Shown here piece after piece: positions 37,659 through 47,741 of a DNA stretch of 64,000 bases. The notes below the pieces were generated by a model, which worked only from the letters and a program-made list of their open reading frames with translations, searched no databases and was not told the DNA's origin. Each line of letters begins with the position of its first letter. The first letter of the stretch is position 1. The position numbers and the translations under genes are program-made. Origin of the DNA: Leptotrichia sp. oral taxon 212 (GTDB taxonomy: Bacteria; Fusobacteriota; Fusobacteriia; Fusobacteriales; Leptotrichiaceae); contig NZ_CP012410.1 of the NCBI RefSeq assembly GCF_001274535.1, forward strand, positions 1,399,126-1,463,125, in the 5' to 3' direction.

Positions 37659-37711
37659 TTTATTCTCCTTTTCTATATAAAATTTATATCTATTTTTGCA
37701 TTTAAAACTCT

Positions 37712-39415
37712 TTAGTTATCATTTCTTTTAAATATAATAGATTCGTAAGGTTTCAGAATAATTTTTCCATCTTTGATTTCAGGTTCTGTTTCATAGTTTG
37801 ATAATAAAACTTGAGCATTTTCCAGTCCTGTAACTCCGTTTCCTTCCAGTTCAAATTCCACTTCAGGTTCATAGAAGTTACTGATTACAACTAATTCTCC
37901 ATTTTCTCCAACACGTTTGTAGGCATAAACACTTTTATTTTCCAAATCAATGTCTTCATATCTTCCTGTTATCATTAATTCTTCATTTCTTCTTAAATCA
38001 ATTAATTTTTTGTAATGATAGAATACTGAATTTTTATCTTTTAAAGCCACTTCAGCATTAACTGTCCTATAATTTTCAGGTACTCCGATCCACGGAGTTC
38101 CGGTTGTAAATCCTGCATTGTCAGAATCATTCCATTGAACAGGCGTTCTGGAATTATCTCTTGATTTCTGCATTAAAATTTCAATAGCTTCTTCTTCAGA
38201 ACATCCTTTATTGAGTAAAATTTTGTAATTATTGGTTGATTCAACATCACGATATTTACTAATATCATCAAAATATGGATTTGTCATTCCAAATTCTTCT
38301 CCCTGATAAATATAAGGCGTCCCTTGCAGTCCATGAAGAACTGTGGCAAGCATTTTAGCCGACTCCCTATGATATTCCTTATCATTTCCAAATCTTGACA
38401 ATGCCCTTGGCTGATCGTGGTTATTCCAGAAAGTCGCATTCCAGCCATTTCCTTCATACATTCCAATTTGCCATTTAGAGAATATCCTTTTTAACTCCAC
38501 AAAATCAAATGGTGCTTTTGACCATTTTTCTCCATTTGGATAATCTACTTTCAAATGATGAAATGAAAATGCCATTGATAATTCCTTTTCATCAGGATTT
38601 GAATATCTGATACAGTTATCAAGGCTTGTAGAAGACATTTCTCCAACCGTAATAAGTTCTCCTCCACCAAATGCCTCCCTATTCATCTCCTTCAAAAATT
38701 CATGAATTCTAGGCCCATCTGTATAAAATCTTCTTCCATCAGGTACGAATCTTGTATCACTTCCATCATCATTCGGAAATCTCTGATCCTTTGATATAAG
38801 GTTTATAACATCCAGTCTAAATCCATCTACACTTTTATTCAGCCAAAATTTTATCATTTCATACACTTTTTTTCTTACATTTTCATTTTCCCAGTTTAAA
38901 TCAGCTTGTGTAACATCAAACAGATGTAAATAATATTGCCCTCTCTTTTTTGAATATTGCCAGGCATTTCCTCCAAATTTTGATTGCCAGTTTGTAGGCT
39001 CTTTTCCATCAACTGCATCTTTCCATATATAGAAATCTTTATATTCAGTATCTCCGGCTTCAGACTTTTTAAACCATTCATTTTCAGTGGAAGAATGATT
39101 TACAACAATATCCATCACTATTTTCAGCCCTCTTTTATGTGCTTCAGACAACATTTCCTCAAAATCTGCCATTGTTCCATAATTAGGATCGATATCATAA
39201 TAATCGCTTATATCGTATCCATTATCATTCTGTGGAGATTTATACATTGGAGTAATCCAGATTACTTCCACTCCAAGTTCCTTCAGATAATCAAGTTTCT
39301 CGATAATTCCCCTTATATCTCCTTCTCCACTTCCAGTCGTATCATTAAAGCTTTTTGGATAAATTTGATAAACTACCGATTTATGCCACCATTTCTCTTC
39401 AAAATTTTTTTTCAT
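37712..39415 (-). CDS. treC: Trehalose-6-phosphate hydrolase (GH13)
   Basis: This 567-aa cytosolic alpha-glucosidase splits trehalose 6-phosphate into glucose and glucose 6-phosphate. It follows the TreC pattern closely: WWHKSVVYQIYPKSFNDTTGSGEGD, the nucleophile in GFRLDVINLISKD, the acid in TVGEMSSTSL, WNNHDQPR, and FNFHHLKVDYP-like sequence (FSFHHLKVDYP). Oligo-1,6-glucosidase is the nearest alternative, but the ISKD/SSTSL signatures favour TreC. It stands alone; the trehalose PTS permease and regulator usually beside it are absent. Confidence 0.88.
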   Translation of the reverse strand: MKKNFEEKWWHKSVVYQIYPKSFNDTTGSGEGDIRGIIEKLDYLKELGVEVIWITPMYKSPQNDNGYDISDYYDIDPNYGTMADFEEMLSEAHKRGLKIVMDIVVNHSSTENEWFKKSEAGDTEYKDFYIWKDAVDGKEPTNWQSKFGGNAWQYSKKRGQYYLHLFDVTQADLNWENENVRKKVYEMIKFWLNKSVDGFRLDVINLISKDQRFPNDDGSDTRFVPDGRRFYTDGPRIHEFLKEMNREAFGGGELITVGEMSSTSLDNCIRYSNPDEKELSMAFSFHHLKVDYPNGEKWSKAPFDFVELKRIFSKWQIGMYEGNGWNATFWNNHDQPRALSRFGNDKEYHRESAKMLATVLHGLQGTPYIYQGEEFGMTNPYFDDISKYRDVESTNNYKILLNKGCSEEEAIEILMQKSRDNSRTPVQWNDSDNAGFTTGTPWIGVPENYRTVNAEVALKDKNSVFYHYKKLIDLRRNEELMITGRYEDIDLENKSVYAYKRVGENGELVVISNFYEPEVEFELEGNGVTGLENAQVLLSNYETEPEIKDGKIILKPYESIIFKRNDN

Positions 39416-39474
39416 ACATCTTCCACCTTTCAGTTTTATATAATTATTTTTTATTTAAAATCCCTTTTCAAAAA

Positions 39475-39921
39475 TTACAACTTAACAAGTTCAAATTCTT
39501 CACATAAAACTTCCATATCTTCATTAAATTTATCTCCAAATTCTTCCTTAAAAAACTTTATATGTACTTTTCTCCAATAATCAAGAGACTTATCTCCCTC
39601 TCCTTCCATAAAAGCATGGTTTTCAGATACTTCTCTAAATGGAACTGAATAAATTCTTGTATTTCTTGTCACACATACCTCATTTCCCTTGCTGTCCAAT
39701 ATTATATTTAAATCACCTTTTTCAGGAATTCTCTCATTATCAGGGTCGTATAATGCAAGTAGTGAAGTTGTCGCTTTTTTCTCACCTTTTGCTACAAGCA
39801 GTGCAAGTTCATCTTCCATTTCCGTAGTATTACCAAAAGAATACCTTTCAATATGAGTATTTTCCCTTTCTTCTTCACTTAGAGATTTTAGATATGTCTC
39901 TATTATCTGATTTATGTTCAT
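39475..39921 (-). CDS. ASCH domain protein
   Basis: This 148-aa cytosolic protein matches the ASCH fold pattern: a short helical N-terminus, FGNTTEMEDELALLVAKGEKKATTSLL, then PEKGDLNIILDSKGNEVCVTRNTRI and the C-terminal EGEGDKSLDYWRKVH-FFKEEF segment. ASCH proteins are thought to bind RNA or act on modified nucleosides; the specific role here is unknown. The ATG at 39921 has GAGGTGG upstream. The longer frame overlaps the membrane-protein gene and is rejected. Confidence 0.85.
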   Translation of the reverse strand: MNINQIIETYLKSLSEEERENTHIERYSFGNTTEMEDELALLVAKGEKKATTSLLALYDPDNERIPEKGDLNIILDSKGNEVCVTRNTRIYSVPFREVSENHAFMEGEGDKSLDYWRKVHIKFFKEEFGDKFNEDMEVLCEEFELVKL

Positions 39922-39976
39922 ATTTTCCACCTCTTTCTTTTTTAATGAGCTATTTAGTAGAATAGTCATCGTAATC

Positions 39977-41125
39977 TCAATATTCATCTGAATTTGTACA
40001 AATTTCAGAAATAGTGTATTTTACACTGTCAACGATTCTTATAGAAGTCAGGTACGGTTCTTTTTCTGAATATTCAAGTTCAATTCCGTCGTTTTCCACT
40101 CTAAAGCCTTCATTTGCATTTTCTCCCATGTGGTCAGGCAGATATTTATTTATATAGCCTAATGACTTTTCACTCTGACCATCTTCTCCTGTTACCACAC
40201 TGGAATAAGTTCCATTTACATTACTGACTTTAAAGCTTTTATTATTTAGTTCCGCTACCTGAAAATAAAGTTTAAATCCCTTCAGTTTTTCTATTTCTTT
40301 CTTTGTCTTTTCATCATAGAATATTCCATTTTTATAAATAATGTTTGCTGTTTCATCTTTCTTATCAGTTCCGTTTCCATAAAATTCCAGTCTATAAGTT
40401 CCTCTCCATACATTTTCCTTTTTATCCTTAGTGAGCTTTATATGGAGAATTTCTCTACGTGTAACAAGAAGAAGCTTATATTTATTATCGTTTCCACAAA
40501 ATTTATCCAATGTTTTTTTATTATTATATGCACTGATAATTTTCTTATTTGTGCTATTAATCTTTTCTATATTATTTTTTCTTGTAAAGAATGATAAAAT
40601 AATAAAGAGTCCAATTATAACACTGAATAATCTACCTACATATACTTTTTTTATTTTTATATTCTTTTTCCAAATTAAAATTCCAACAATAAATATTATT
40701 AGCTGAAAAATCATAAAAGCCACTATTAAAACAATATTGTCAAATAAGAGAAGTTTCCACATAAATAATAACAGATTTTTTGAATAATAACTACAGATAG
40801 TAACTAAGCTGCTTAACATTACAGAAATAGATATTATTCTTTTTTCACTTATATTTTTTAATATACATCTTATTTTATAGCCAAATACAAAGTTCATTAT
40901 TGTAAAAATGATTATTTCAAAAAAATACGCTACTGTTAAAAATGCAAATTCTTCTTCAACTTTTATCCATGAGTAATAAGAATTTATAGCATTATCATTC
41001 AAAGGAATAAGTACAATTAAAAGAATTGCTGTTAAAAAATATGGAAATACAAATTGAAACAGTAAATATAAAATTGAAAATTTTACTGTTTCCTTATGTA
41101 TCACATTATTATTACTATTTTCCAT
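39977..41125 (-). CDS. Membrane protein of unknown function
   Basis: This 382-aa protein has five to six predicted membrane helices in residues about 15-185, then an extracytoplasmic or cytoplasmic soluble domain (about 200-382) rich in K, N and E. The soluble part has beta-strand patterning (ILHIKLTKDKKENVWRGTYRLEFYG) but no motif I recognise. AAAGGA precedes the ATG. It is 42 bp downstream of azlD on the same strand and 56 bp upstream of the ASCH gene, so it may be part of a loose operon, but no functional link is evident. Confidence 0.7.
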   Translation of the reverse strand: MENSNNNVIHKETVKFSILYLLFQFVFPYFLTAILLIVLIPLNDNAINSYYSWIKVEEEFAFLTVAYFFEIIIFTIMNFVFGYKIRCILKNISEKRIISISVMLSSLVTICSYYSKNLLLFMWKLLLFDNIVLIVAFMIFQLIIFIVGILIWKKNIKIKKVYVGRLFSVIIGLFIILSFFTRKNNIEKINSTNKKIISAYNNKKTLDKFCGNDNKYKLLLVTRREILHIKLTKDKKENVWRGTYRLEFYGNGTDKKDETANIIYKNGIFYDEKTKKEIEKLKGFKLYFQVAELNNKSFKVSNVNGTYSSVVTGEDGQSEKSLGYINKYLPDHMGENANEGFRVENDGIELEYSEKEPYLTSIRIVDSVKYTISEICTNSDEY

Positions 41126-41166
41126 TTTTTTCCTTTCATAACTTGAAAATTATCGTGTCTATTCTG

Positions 41167-41499
41167 TTACATTCTAAACACCAGTTTTATAATATCAAAT
41201 GCAAGAATTGTAACCATAGATACGAGTATTACTCCCCCCAGCCCCATTTTTTTCAATGAAAAATATACAATTACACCTATTCCTGCAAAAACCTTAATCA
41301 GCCCAAATGCTCCTATTCCTGTTGAAGTAAATATATCAGGAAAAATTAGCAGTATTAGTACAGTATAGGGCAATGCCTCAAAAAATTTATTTATAAACGG
41401 ATTATTTTCAGGTAATTTTACAAACAACGGTAATAATTTAAACGACAAAGTTATTAACGCCGTTATTATAAGTAATTGAACTAATAAAATTTCACTCAT
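41167..41499 (-). CDS. azlD: AzlD-type small membrane subunit
   Basis: This 110-aa protein with four hydrophobic segments matches the small AzlD subunit that pairs with AzlC in branched-chain amino acid (or analogue) export. Its first codons overlap the end of azlC by 8 bp, the classic azlCD arrangement, and support co-translation. Confidence 0.85.
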   Translation of the reverse strand: MSEILLVQLLIITALITLSFKLLPLFVKLPENNPFINKFFEALPYTVLILLIFPDIFTSTGIGAFGLIKVFAGIGVIVYFSLKKMGLGGVILVSMVTILAFDIIKLVFRM

Positions 41500-42226
41500 T
41501 TTCTACTGTCTCCTTTTCACTTTCTTCCTTATAATGTCTCAACGCATATAGCGAACTTGCTGTAATCATAATTATTATTAAAGTCCATCCCTTGCTTATA
41601 TCCTTCAGTACAGGGGCAAACATGAAAAGAAGCTTTAATCCTATAGCCGTAATAATTACTTCTGCATATTTGAGACTGTTTGTTAATGAACTTACAAGAA
41701 GGCTTAAAAATGTGGCATATAGCATAAAATTCAAACTTGCCGCAAAAACTTCCGGAATCAGATTACCAAAAAGCGATCCTGCAATTGTTCCTACACCAAA
41801 AAGAACATAAGGCATTGTATTGACTCCTATTACATACCACGCATTTGTAGCCTTTCTTATTGTAAGATATGCGACAGCTTCATCGGTAAGTCCTATTCCC
41901 ATCAATATTTTTTCAAATAGAGTGGTCTTATTTGAAATTTGTCTGAACATTATTATATTCAGCAACGTATATCTTAAATTTATTACAAAAATCGAAACTA
42001 TTATTTCAACAGGTGTGGATTTCAGTTCATACACCATTTTTAAAAAAGCTGTCTGTGCGCTTCCGGCATAGAGTCCAAATGACATTACTATAGCCGTAAA
42101 CAACTTCATTCCAAAGTTTTTTGAAATAAGTCCTATCGTTATCCCAAAAGGAGTATAGGCAATACCTATACCCATTCCATCCCTTAACCCCTTTAAATAA
42201 TTTTCTAACTTCCCATTATGTGCCAT
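41492..42226 (-). CDS. azlC: AzlC-type branched-chain amino acid permease
   Basis: This 244-aa inner-membrane protein with about seven to eight helices shows the AzlC N-terminal pattern GLRDGMGIGIAYTPFGITIGLI, followed by YAGSAQTAFLKM and NLRYTLLNIIM. It probably exports branched-chain amino acids together with AzlD. The ATG at 42226 opens the azlC-azlD pair. The direction of transport and substrate are inferred from the family. Confidence 0.88.
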   Translation of the reverse strand: MAHNGKLENYLKGLRDGMGIGIAYTPFGITIGLISKNFGMKLFTAIVMSFGLYAGSAQTAFLKMVYELKSTPVEIIVSIFVINLRYTLLNIIMFRQISNKTTLFEKILMGIGLTDEAVAYLTIRKATNAWYVIGVNTMPYVLFGVGTIAGSLFGNLIPEVFAASLNFMLYATFLSLLVSSLTNSLKYAEVIITAIGLKLLFMFAPVLKDISKGWTLIIIMITASSLYALRHYKEESEKETVENE

Positions 42227-42329
42227 TTTCTATTTTATAACTCCTTATCTAAATTAACTTTATAACTTTTATTTATACTTTTCTCTCAAAATTGTTTTAC
42301 TCCTCAACATTTAAAATTTTTAATATTTT

Positions 42330-42404
42330 CCCGCATTGTCGTAGTCGACTTCAGTCGCGAAGACCGCGGGTAGCGGGAGCATGAGGGCGGCAATGAGCCC
42401 TCAT
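42330..42404. repeat. GC-rich palindromic element of unknown nature
   Basis: About 75 bp, roughly 60% G+C in an A+T-rich background, directly after the polA stop. It contains a perfect 8-bp stem (ATGAGGGC/GCCCTCAT, 42381-42404) and the nested short palindromes CGAC-TGAA-GTCG, CTTC/GAAG and CCCGC/GCGGG. No T-run follows, so it is not an ordinary terminator. It could be an interspersed repeat, a structured RNA or part of a mobile element; only one copy is in this window. Confidence 0.6.
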
Positions 42405-42409
42405 AAAGT

Positions 42410-45136
42410 CTATTTCAATAACCCCCAATTCTTCGCCAAACTTCCATTTGCACTCAGTTTTATATCCTCAAACTTTATTGTTCCTTCCATTATTTCCTTG
42501 ATTTTTTCCATATATTTTTCAGAAACTTCATCTTTTACCTCAAAAATAAGTTCATCATGAACCTGAAGCAGCATTTTTATATCATCATTATTCTTAAATT
42601 CATCATATAGCTTTATCATAACTTTTTTTATAATATTCGCAGCTGTACCTTGAACAACTGTATTTACTGCCATTCTATTTGCCTGTGCCTGAAGATTTTT
42701 ATTGCTTGAATTTATGTTGTTAATATATCTTCTCGTTCCGTAAAGTGTTTCTACAAAACCATTCTGTCTTGCATTTTCTAAAACATTTTCAAGAAATTTC
42801 TTTACTTTCGGATATTGTTCAAAGTATGTTTTTATATATTGGGAAGCATCAGCCACTGGTATTTTCAGCTCCTTTGAGAGCCCAAAAGGTGTTTTCCCAT
42901 ATAAAATACTGAAATTTATTACCTTCGCTATACTTCTTTGCTCCCTCGTCACCTGCTCTTCATCTGTCTTGAAAAATATTTTTCTTGCTGTCAGATCATG
43001 CAAATCCTTATCTTTTTTATACGCAAGAAGAAGATTTTCATCCTTTGACAGCTCAGCCAGAACTCTTAGCTCAATCTGGGAATAGTCAAATGAAACCAGA
43101 CTCCATCCATCTTGAGAAATAAAGCCTTTTCTTATTTTAATTCCTTCATCCGTTCTTACAGGAATGTTCTGAATGTTAGGATTTGCAGAAGACAGCCTTC
43201 CTGTCGATGTTCCATTCTGATTAAATGTAGTATGAATTCTGTCATCTTCATCTGCAAGTTTAGGTAATGGTTCTACATAAGTTGAAAGAAGCTTAGTAAA
43301 TCCCCTGTATTCTAACAGTTTTTCAGCTATTTCTATCCCTCTTAATGCCAGAACTTCCAAAACCTCCACATCAGTAGAATATCCTGTCTTAGTTTTTTTG
43401 ACCGGCTCTATCCCCATTTTTTCAAATAATATTTCTCCCAGCTGTTTTGGTGAACCTATATTAAAGGTTTCTCCCGAAAGGGAATATATTTCCTTCTCTA
43501 GTTTTTCAATATTTTCCTGCAATTCTTTCTTATAATTTTCAAAATATTTTTTATCAATTTTTATTCCAAAATTTTCCATACTTGCCAGAACAGGTACAAG
43601 CTTATTTTCCAGATTTTCAAAAATATCATGTAAATCTTCTGTTCTTAATCTGTCTTCCAGTATTACTTCCAGTCCCTTTATATAAAAGGCTCTTTTCCAT
43701 AAAAATTCAGCTTTTTCTTTATTATCAACTTCAACTATTTTTCTTTTCTTAAACTGTTCCTCAAATTTTTCAAGATTTACTCCCAATTCAGAAAAAATTA
43801 TATTTTCAAGATCCTGTGAGCTTTCAGTTCCAAGAACATACCACGCCAGCATGACATCAAAATATTTTTCACAGTTAATTCCTATTTTTATGTATTCTTT
43901 TACATTATAGGCTGTTATTATTTTTAAACTTAATATTCTGTATATTTCCTCAACAGTATTACCAGTAGCTTTTTCATCATTTAATAAAACTATATTTTTA
44001 CTGCTGTCACATACTGCAAGTCCAAATTCATTTCCGAATAATGCTATTTCATTATCCATTTCTGATAGAACTTTTGCCGCCTCATTCCATTCTATTACTT
44101 CCCCCGTAATTTCAGTCAGATTTTCCTTCAAAATTTCTTCTGAATTTGCACTTTCACTATTTCTGTGCGGATGATTGGCAACTCCTCCAAATAATGAATT
44201 TTCTTCAGTATCATTTTTTTGACTACTTACTGAACTGTCAGCTGACTTTTTCAGCTGATTTTCAATAGCTGCGGCAAACTTTTTAAATTCCATCGCCCTG
44301 TATACTTCAAGTAATTTATTCAAATCTTTATTTTCAAGCTTTAATTTATTCTTGTCATATTCTATTTCTATATCCCTGTATACAGTTGCAAGCTTTCTGC
44401 TAAGAAAAGCATTTTCCTTATTCTCAATAAGTTTTTCTTTTCTTTTTCCCTTTATTTCATCAATATGTTCATAAAGTCCTTCAAGATTCCCATATTTTTT
44501 TATTAGTTCAACTCCTGTTTTCGGGCCTATTCCTGAAACTCCCGGAATCCCGTCTGAAGAGTCCCCCATCAGACCAAACAGATCAGGAATTTTATCAGGG
44601 GTAACTCCCAGATATTCTATAACATCCTCATCTGTTCTTATATATTTAAATAATGAACTTTTCTTATCTCCTTTTCCTAACAGGGCAATATTTATTTTTC
44701 CATTTACAAGCTGTGCCAGATCTTTATCTCCTGTCACAACATAAACTTCTATTTCCTCTTCAGTATCTTCAGAAAATTTTGTGGCAAGTGTAGCCATGAC
44801 ATCATCAGCCTCATAGCCATCTATTTTATATTTCGGTATTTTATATCCTTCAAGTACAGACATTATGTATTCCTGCTGTACCACAAGATCCTCAGGCATA
44901 CTTTCCCTATGCGCCTTATATGTTTCCAATTCTTCAGATCTTTTTAACTCGCTTCTTTTTATATCGAGACAGGCAACAAGGTAATCAGGAGAAAATTCCT
45001 TTAATACCCCTTCCAGAGTATTTACAAACCCATAAGTTGCTCCTGTTGCCAAGCCTTTTGAATTTCTCATTCCCATTAGAGCAAAATGAGTTCTGTACAT
45101 AATCGCACTTGTATCCAGAATAACTGCTTTTTTCAT
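42410..45136 (-). CDS. polA: DNA polymerase I
   Basis: This 908-aa repair and Okazaki-processing polymerase has an N-terminal 5'-nuclease (about residues 1-290: DGYEADDVMATLA, VTGDKDLAQLV, GDSSDGIPGVSGIGPKTG). The middle region (about 335-510) has the 3'-5' exonuclease fold but lacks the DxE catalytic motif, so proofreading is probably absent, as in many Gram-positive PolA. The C-terminal polymerase is intact (SFDYSQIELRVLAEL, RSIAKVINFSILYG, QVHDELIFEV). The ATG at 45136 is chosen for the AAAGGA upstream. Confidence 0.96.
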   Translation of the reverse strand: MKKAVILDTSAIMYRTHFALMGMRNSKGLATGATYGFVNTLEGVLKEFSPDYLVACLDIKRSELKRSEELETYKAHRESMPEDLVVQQEYIMSVLEGYKIPKYKIDGYEADDVMATLATKFSEDTEEEIEVYVVTGDKDLAQLVNGKINIALLGKGDKKSSLFKYIRTDEDVIEYLGVTPDKIPDLFGLMGDSSDGIPGVSGIGPKTGVELIKKYGNLEGLYEHIDEIKGKRKEKLIENKENAFLSRKLATVYRDIEIEYDKNKLKLENKDLNKLLEVYRAMEFKKFAAAIENQLKKSADSSVSSQKNDTEENSLFGGVANHPHRNSESANSEEILKENLTEITGEVIEWNEAAKVLSEMDNEIALFGNEFGLAVCDSSKNIVLLNDEKATGNTVEEIYRILSLKIITAYNVKEYIKIGINCEKYFDVMLAWYVLGTESSQDLENIIFSELGVNLEKFEEQFKKRKIVEVDNKEKAEFLWKRAFYIKGLEVILEDRLRTEDLHDIFENLENKLVPVLASMENFGIKIDKKYFENYKKELQENIEKLEKEIYSLSGETFNIGSPKQLGEILFEKMGIEPVKKTKTGYSTDVEVLEVLALRGIEIAEKLLEYRGFTKLLSTYVEPLPKLADEDDRIHTTFNQNGTSTGRLSSANPNIQNIPVRTDEGIKIRKGFISQDGWSLVSFDYSQIELRVLAELSKDENLLLAYKKDKDLHDLTARKIFFKTDEEQVTREQRSIAKVINFSILYGKTPFGLSKELKIPVADASQYIKTYFEQYPKVKKFLENVLENARQNGFVETLYGTRRYINNINSSNKNLQAQANRMAVNTVVQGTAANIIKKVMIKLYDEFKNNDDIKMLLQVHDELIFEVKDEVSEKYMEKIKEIMEGTIKFEDIKLSANGSLAKNWGLLK

Positions 45137-45253
45137 ATGTATCCTTTCATTTTTCACAATATTAATAATTACATTTCCATTATTATAACATATTTGCTAA
45201 AATACTTGATATATAATTTTATTTATTTTTTTAAAAAACAACCGTTTTTCGCC

Positions 45254-45282
45254 TTGACTATTTCGCTTTTTTAAGGTAAAAT
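45254..45282 (+). promoter_or_regulatory. Promoter of psuK-psuG
   Basis: TTGACT at 45254-45259, 17 bp, TAAAAT at 45277-45282. The leader of about 170 nt to the ATG contains an imperfect inverted repeat (GTTAGTTTTAAT near 45395 and ATTAAAATTAACTAAC at 45419-45434) that could be an operator. The remainder of the 45137-45459 spacer shows no gene. Confidence 0.65.
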
Positions 45283-45459
45283 TATTTTGACATATAAATA
45301 TTTTATATCATATATCCACAATATATCGTTAATCTATTTATAATTTAATGTTATAGCAATTTTTTTAATTTATAAACTTATTTAAATTACTTAAGTTAGT
45401 TTTAATAGAGTTTCTTAAATTAAAATTAACTAACAAAGAGGAAAAGGAGAAGAAAAAGT

Positions 45460-46551
45460 ATGACAGAACGAGAAAAGCAGATTGTTAATCTTATTAAAGA
45501 GAATCCTCTTATTACACAAGAGGAAATTGCTGCAAAATTAAATTGTGCAAGAACTTCTATTGCAGTCCATATCAGTAATCTTATGAAAAAAGGTGTTATT
45601 CTTGGAAAAAAATATATCATCAATGAAGACCCTTATATTTTAACTATTGGGGGAACAAATGTTGATATTCAGGGAAAATCACACACAAATGTTGTCCGTT
45701 ATGATTCAAATCCTGGGATGATAGGTATTTCATTTGGAGGAGTTGGAAAAAATATAGCAGAAAATATATCTAGACTAGGTATAAGTTCAAAACTGATAAC
45801 AGCCCTCGGAGACGATCTTTATGGAAATGATATCATGGAATATCTGAAAAATCAGAACCTCGATATCAGTGATATATTGTTTCTTAAAAATCAGCCTACT
45901 TCAATGTACCTATCTATTTTAAACGATGATAAGGAAATGGAAATGGCTATTTCTTCTATGGATATCTGTAAAAATATTACACCTAAGTATCTTGATACTA
46001 TTAGAAAAAGAATTGTTAATTCTAAACTCATTATTCTTGATACAAACCTTGAGGAAGAAACTCTTAGATATCTGGCATTTCTTAGAAGAAAGCCACCTTT
46101 GATGCTTGATACCGTTTCTACTAAAAAAGCAATAAAAGTAAAAGATTTTATTGGAAGGTTCCATACTATAAAACCTAACAGAATGGAAGCAGAAATACTT
46201 TCAGGTATTTCAATTTACTCAAAAGATGATATGAAAAGAGCCGGTGATTACTTCTTAAATAAAGGAGTTAAAAAAGTGTTTATTTCATTAGGTTCAGACG
46301 GTGTCTTCTTCATGACAGAAAACATAGCCGAAACTATTAAAATTCCTCGTATCAATCCTGCAAGTTCAACAGGTGCCGGAGATGCATTTGTTGCTGGAAT
46401 TGCATATGGTGAATATCATGACTATGACATTAAATCTGCTGCTAAAATTGGATTAGGAGCAGCAATCCTTACTTCTTTAAGTGACAAGACAGTAAGCGAA
46501 CAGATGAGTATTAAAAATGTAGAAAATATAATAAGGGAGATGGAAATATAA
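45460..46551 (+). CDS. psuK: Pseudouridine kinase with N-terminal DNA-binding domain
   Basis: This 363-aa protein has a winged helix-turn-helix at residues about 1-52 ([23 protein letters not shown]) followed by a PfkB-type sugar kinase (about 58-363) with [16 protein letters not shown] and the catalytic [17 protein letters not shown]. PsuK phosphorylates pseudouridine. The next gene, psuG, 1 bp after the stop, splits the product and fixes the substrate assignment. The fused HTH suggests that the kinase also regulates its own operon, possibly through the inverted repeat in the leader. GAGGAAAAGGAG precedes the ATG. Confidence 0.88.
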   Translation: MTEREKQIVNLIKENPLITQEEIAAKLNCARTSIAVHISNLMKKGVILGKKYIINEDPYILTIGGTNVDIQGKSHTNVVRYDSNPGMIGISFGGVGKNIAENISRLGISSKLITALGDDLYGNDIMEYLKNQNLDISDILFLKNQPTSMYLSILNDDKEMEMAISSMDICKNITPKYLDTIRKRIVNSKLIILDTNLEEETLRYLAFLRRKPPLMLDTVSTKKAIKVKDFIGRFHTIKPNRMEAEILSGISIYSKDDMKRAGDYFLNKGVKKVFISLGSDGVFFMTENIAETIKIPRINPASSTGAGDAFVAGIAYGEYHDYDIKSAAKIGLGAAILTSLSDKTVSEQMSIKNVENIIREMEI

Positions 46552-46552
46552 A

Positions 46553-47476
46553 ATGTTGAAAAAATATCTTGAAATTAATCCGGAAGTAAAAAACGCACTT
46601 GAAAATAATGTTCCTGTTGTGGCATTGGAATCTACAATTATCTCACATGGAATGCCTTATCCACAAAATGCTGAAACTGCATTGAAAGTGGAAAGCATAG
46701 TAAGAGAAAATGGAGGAATTCCTGCAACAATTGGAATAATAAATGGAAAACTTAAAGTTGGATTATCTCCAAATGAAATTGAATTATTAGGAAAAGAAGG
46801 GGAAAAAGTTGCAAAAGTAAGTAGAAGAGATATTCCTTACATTGTGGCAAATAAATTAAATGGCGCAACTACTGTGGCGTCTACCATGATAATAGCAAAT
46901 ATGGCAGGAGTTAAAATATTTGCAACAGGTGGAATAGGAGGTGTCCACAGAGGAGCTGAAACTACAATGGATGTTTCTGCCGATTTAGAAGAATTGGCAA
47001 ACACAAATGTTGCTGTTATCTGTGCAGGAGCAAAATCAATCCTTGACCTAGGTCTTACTCTTGAATATCTTGAAACTCATGGAGTTCCCGTTTTAGGATA
47101 CAAAACTAAGGAATTACCTGCATTCTATACTAGAAAAAGCGGATTCAACTTAGATTATAAAATTGATTCTCCTGAAGAAATTGCTGAACTGTTACATACA
47201 AAATGGGAGTTGGGATTAAATGGAGGAGCTGTTATTGCAAATCCTATTCCTGAAGAGTATTCAATGGACAGTGAAGTTATAAATAAAGTTATAGAAAATG
47301 CTATTTTAGAAGCTGACAAGTTAGGAATAAAAGGAAAGGATACTACACCATTCCTTCTTGATAAAATTCAAAAACTGACAGAAGGTTCAAGCTTGAAAGC
47401 CAATATTGAACTGGTATTTAATAACACTAAACTTGCAACTCAGATAGCAAAAGAACTTGCAAACTTGGAAAAATAA
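46553..47476 (+). CDS. psuG: Pseudouridine-5'-phosphate glycosidase
   Basis: This 307-aa enzyme cleaves pseudouridine 5'-phosphate to uracil and ribose 5-phosphate. The family signatures are clear: [16 protein letters not shown] at the N-terminus, [33 protein letters not shown] in the centre, and [13 protein letters not shown] near the C-terminus. It follows psuK by one base, so translation is coupled. The pair recycles RNA-derived pseudouridine. The ribose 5-phosphate can pass to rpiB. Confidence 0.96.
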   Translation: MLKKYLEINPEVKNALENNVPVVALESTIISHGMPYPQNAETALKVESIVRENGGIPATIGIINGKLKVGLSPNEIELLGKEGEKVAKVSRRDIPYIVANKLNGATTVASTMIIANMAGVKIFATGGIGGVHRGAETTMDVSADLEELANTNVAVICAGAKSILDLGLTLEYLETHGVPVLGYKTKELPAFYTRKSGFNLDYKIDSPEEIAELLHTKWELGLNGGAVIANPIPEEYSMDSEVINKVIENAILEADKLGIKGKDTTPFLLDKIQKLTEGSSLKANIELVFNNTKLATQIAKELANLEK

Positions 47477-47552
47477 TTTTAAAAAGGAATAAAAAAAGTC
47501 ATATTTGTTTTATTTATCAAAATTTTACTGATATAAGACAGTTATTCATAAA

Positions 47553-47597
47553 GAAAAAAGCACAAACTTGCCTATTGGCTATGACAGTGCTTTTTTC
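47553..47597. terminator. Bidirectional terminator between psuG and the binding protein
   Basis: Arms GAAAAAAGCAC/GTGCTTTTTTC (47553-47563 and 47587-47597), with T-tracts on both strands and a 23-nt loop. Confidence 0.75.
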
Positions 47598-47741
47598 TAA
47601 TATTCATTTCCTATTTGAATTGTAAAATTCTAAATAATTTATAAATATGGTTTTTTTAATATTTTTCAATTTTTTTGAAACAGTCTCTTTTACATTAATT
47701 TTTATAGTCTTTTTAGATAATTTCTTTTTACAATTTAAAAA

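Noticed and set aside
43600-44200. Missing proofreading residues in DNA polymerase I
   Set aside because: Many bacterial PolA proteins lack the 3'-5' exonuclease motifs; this is not unusual.
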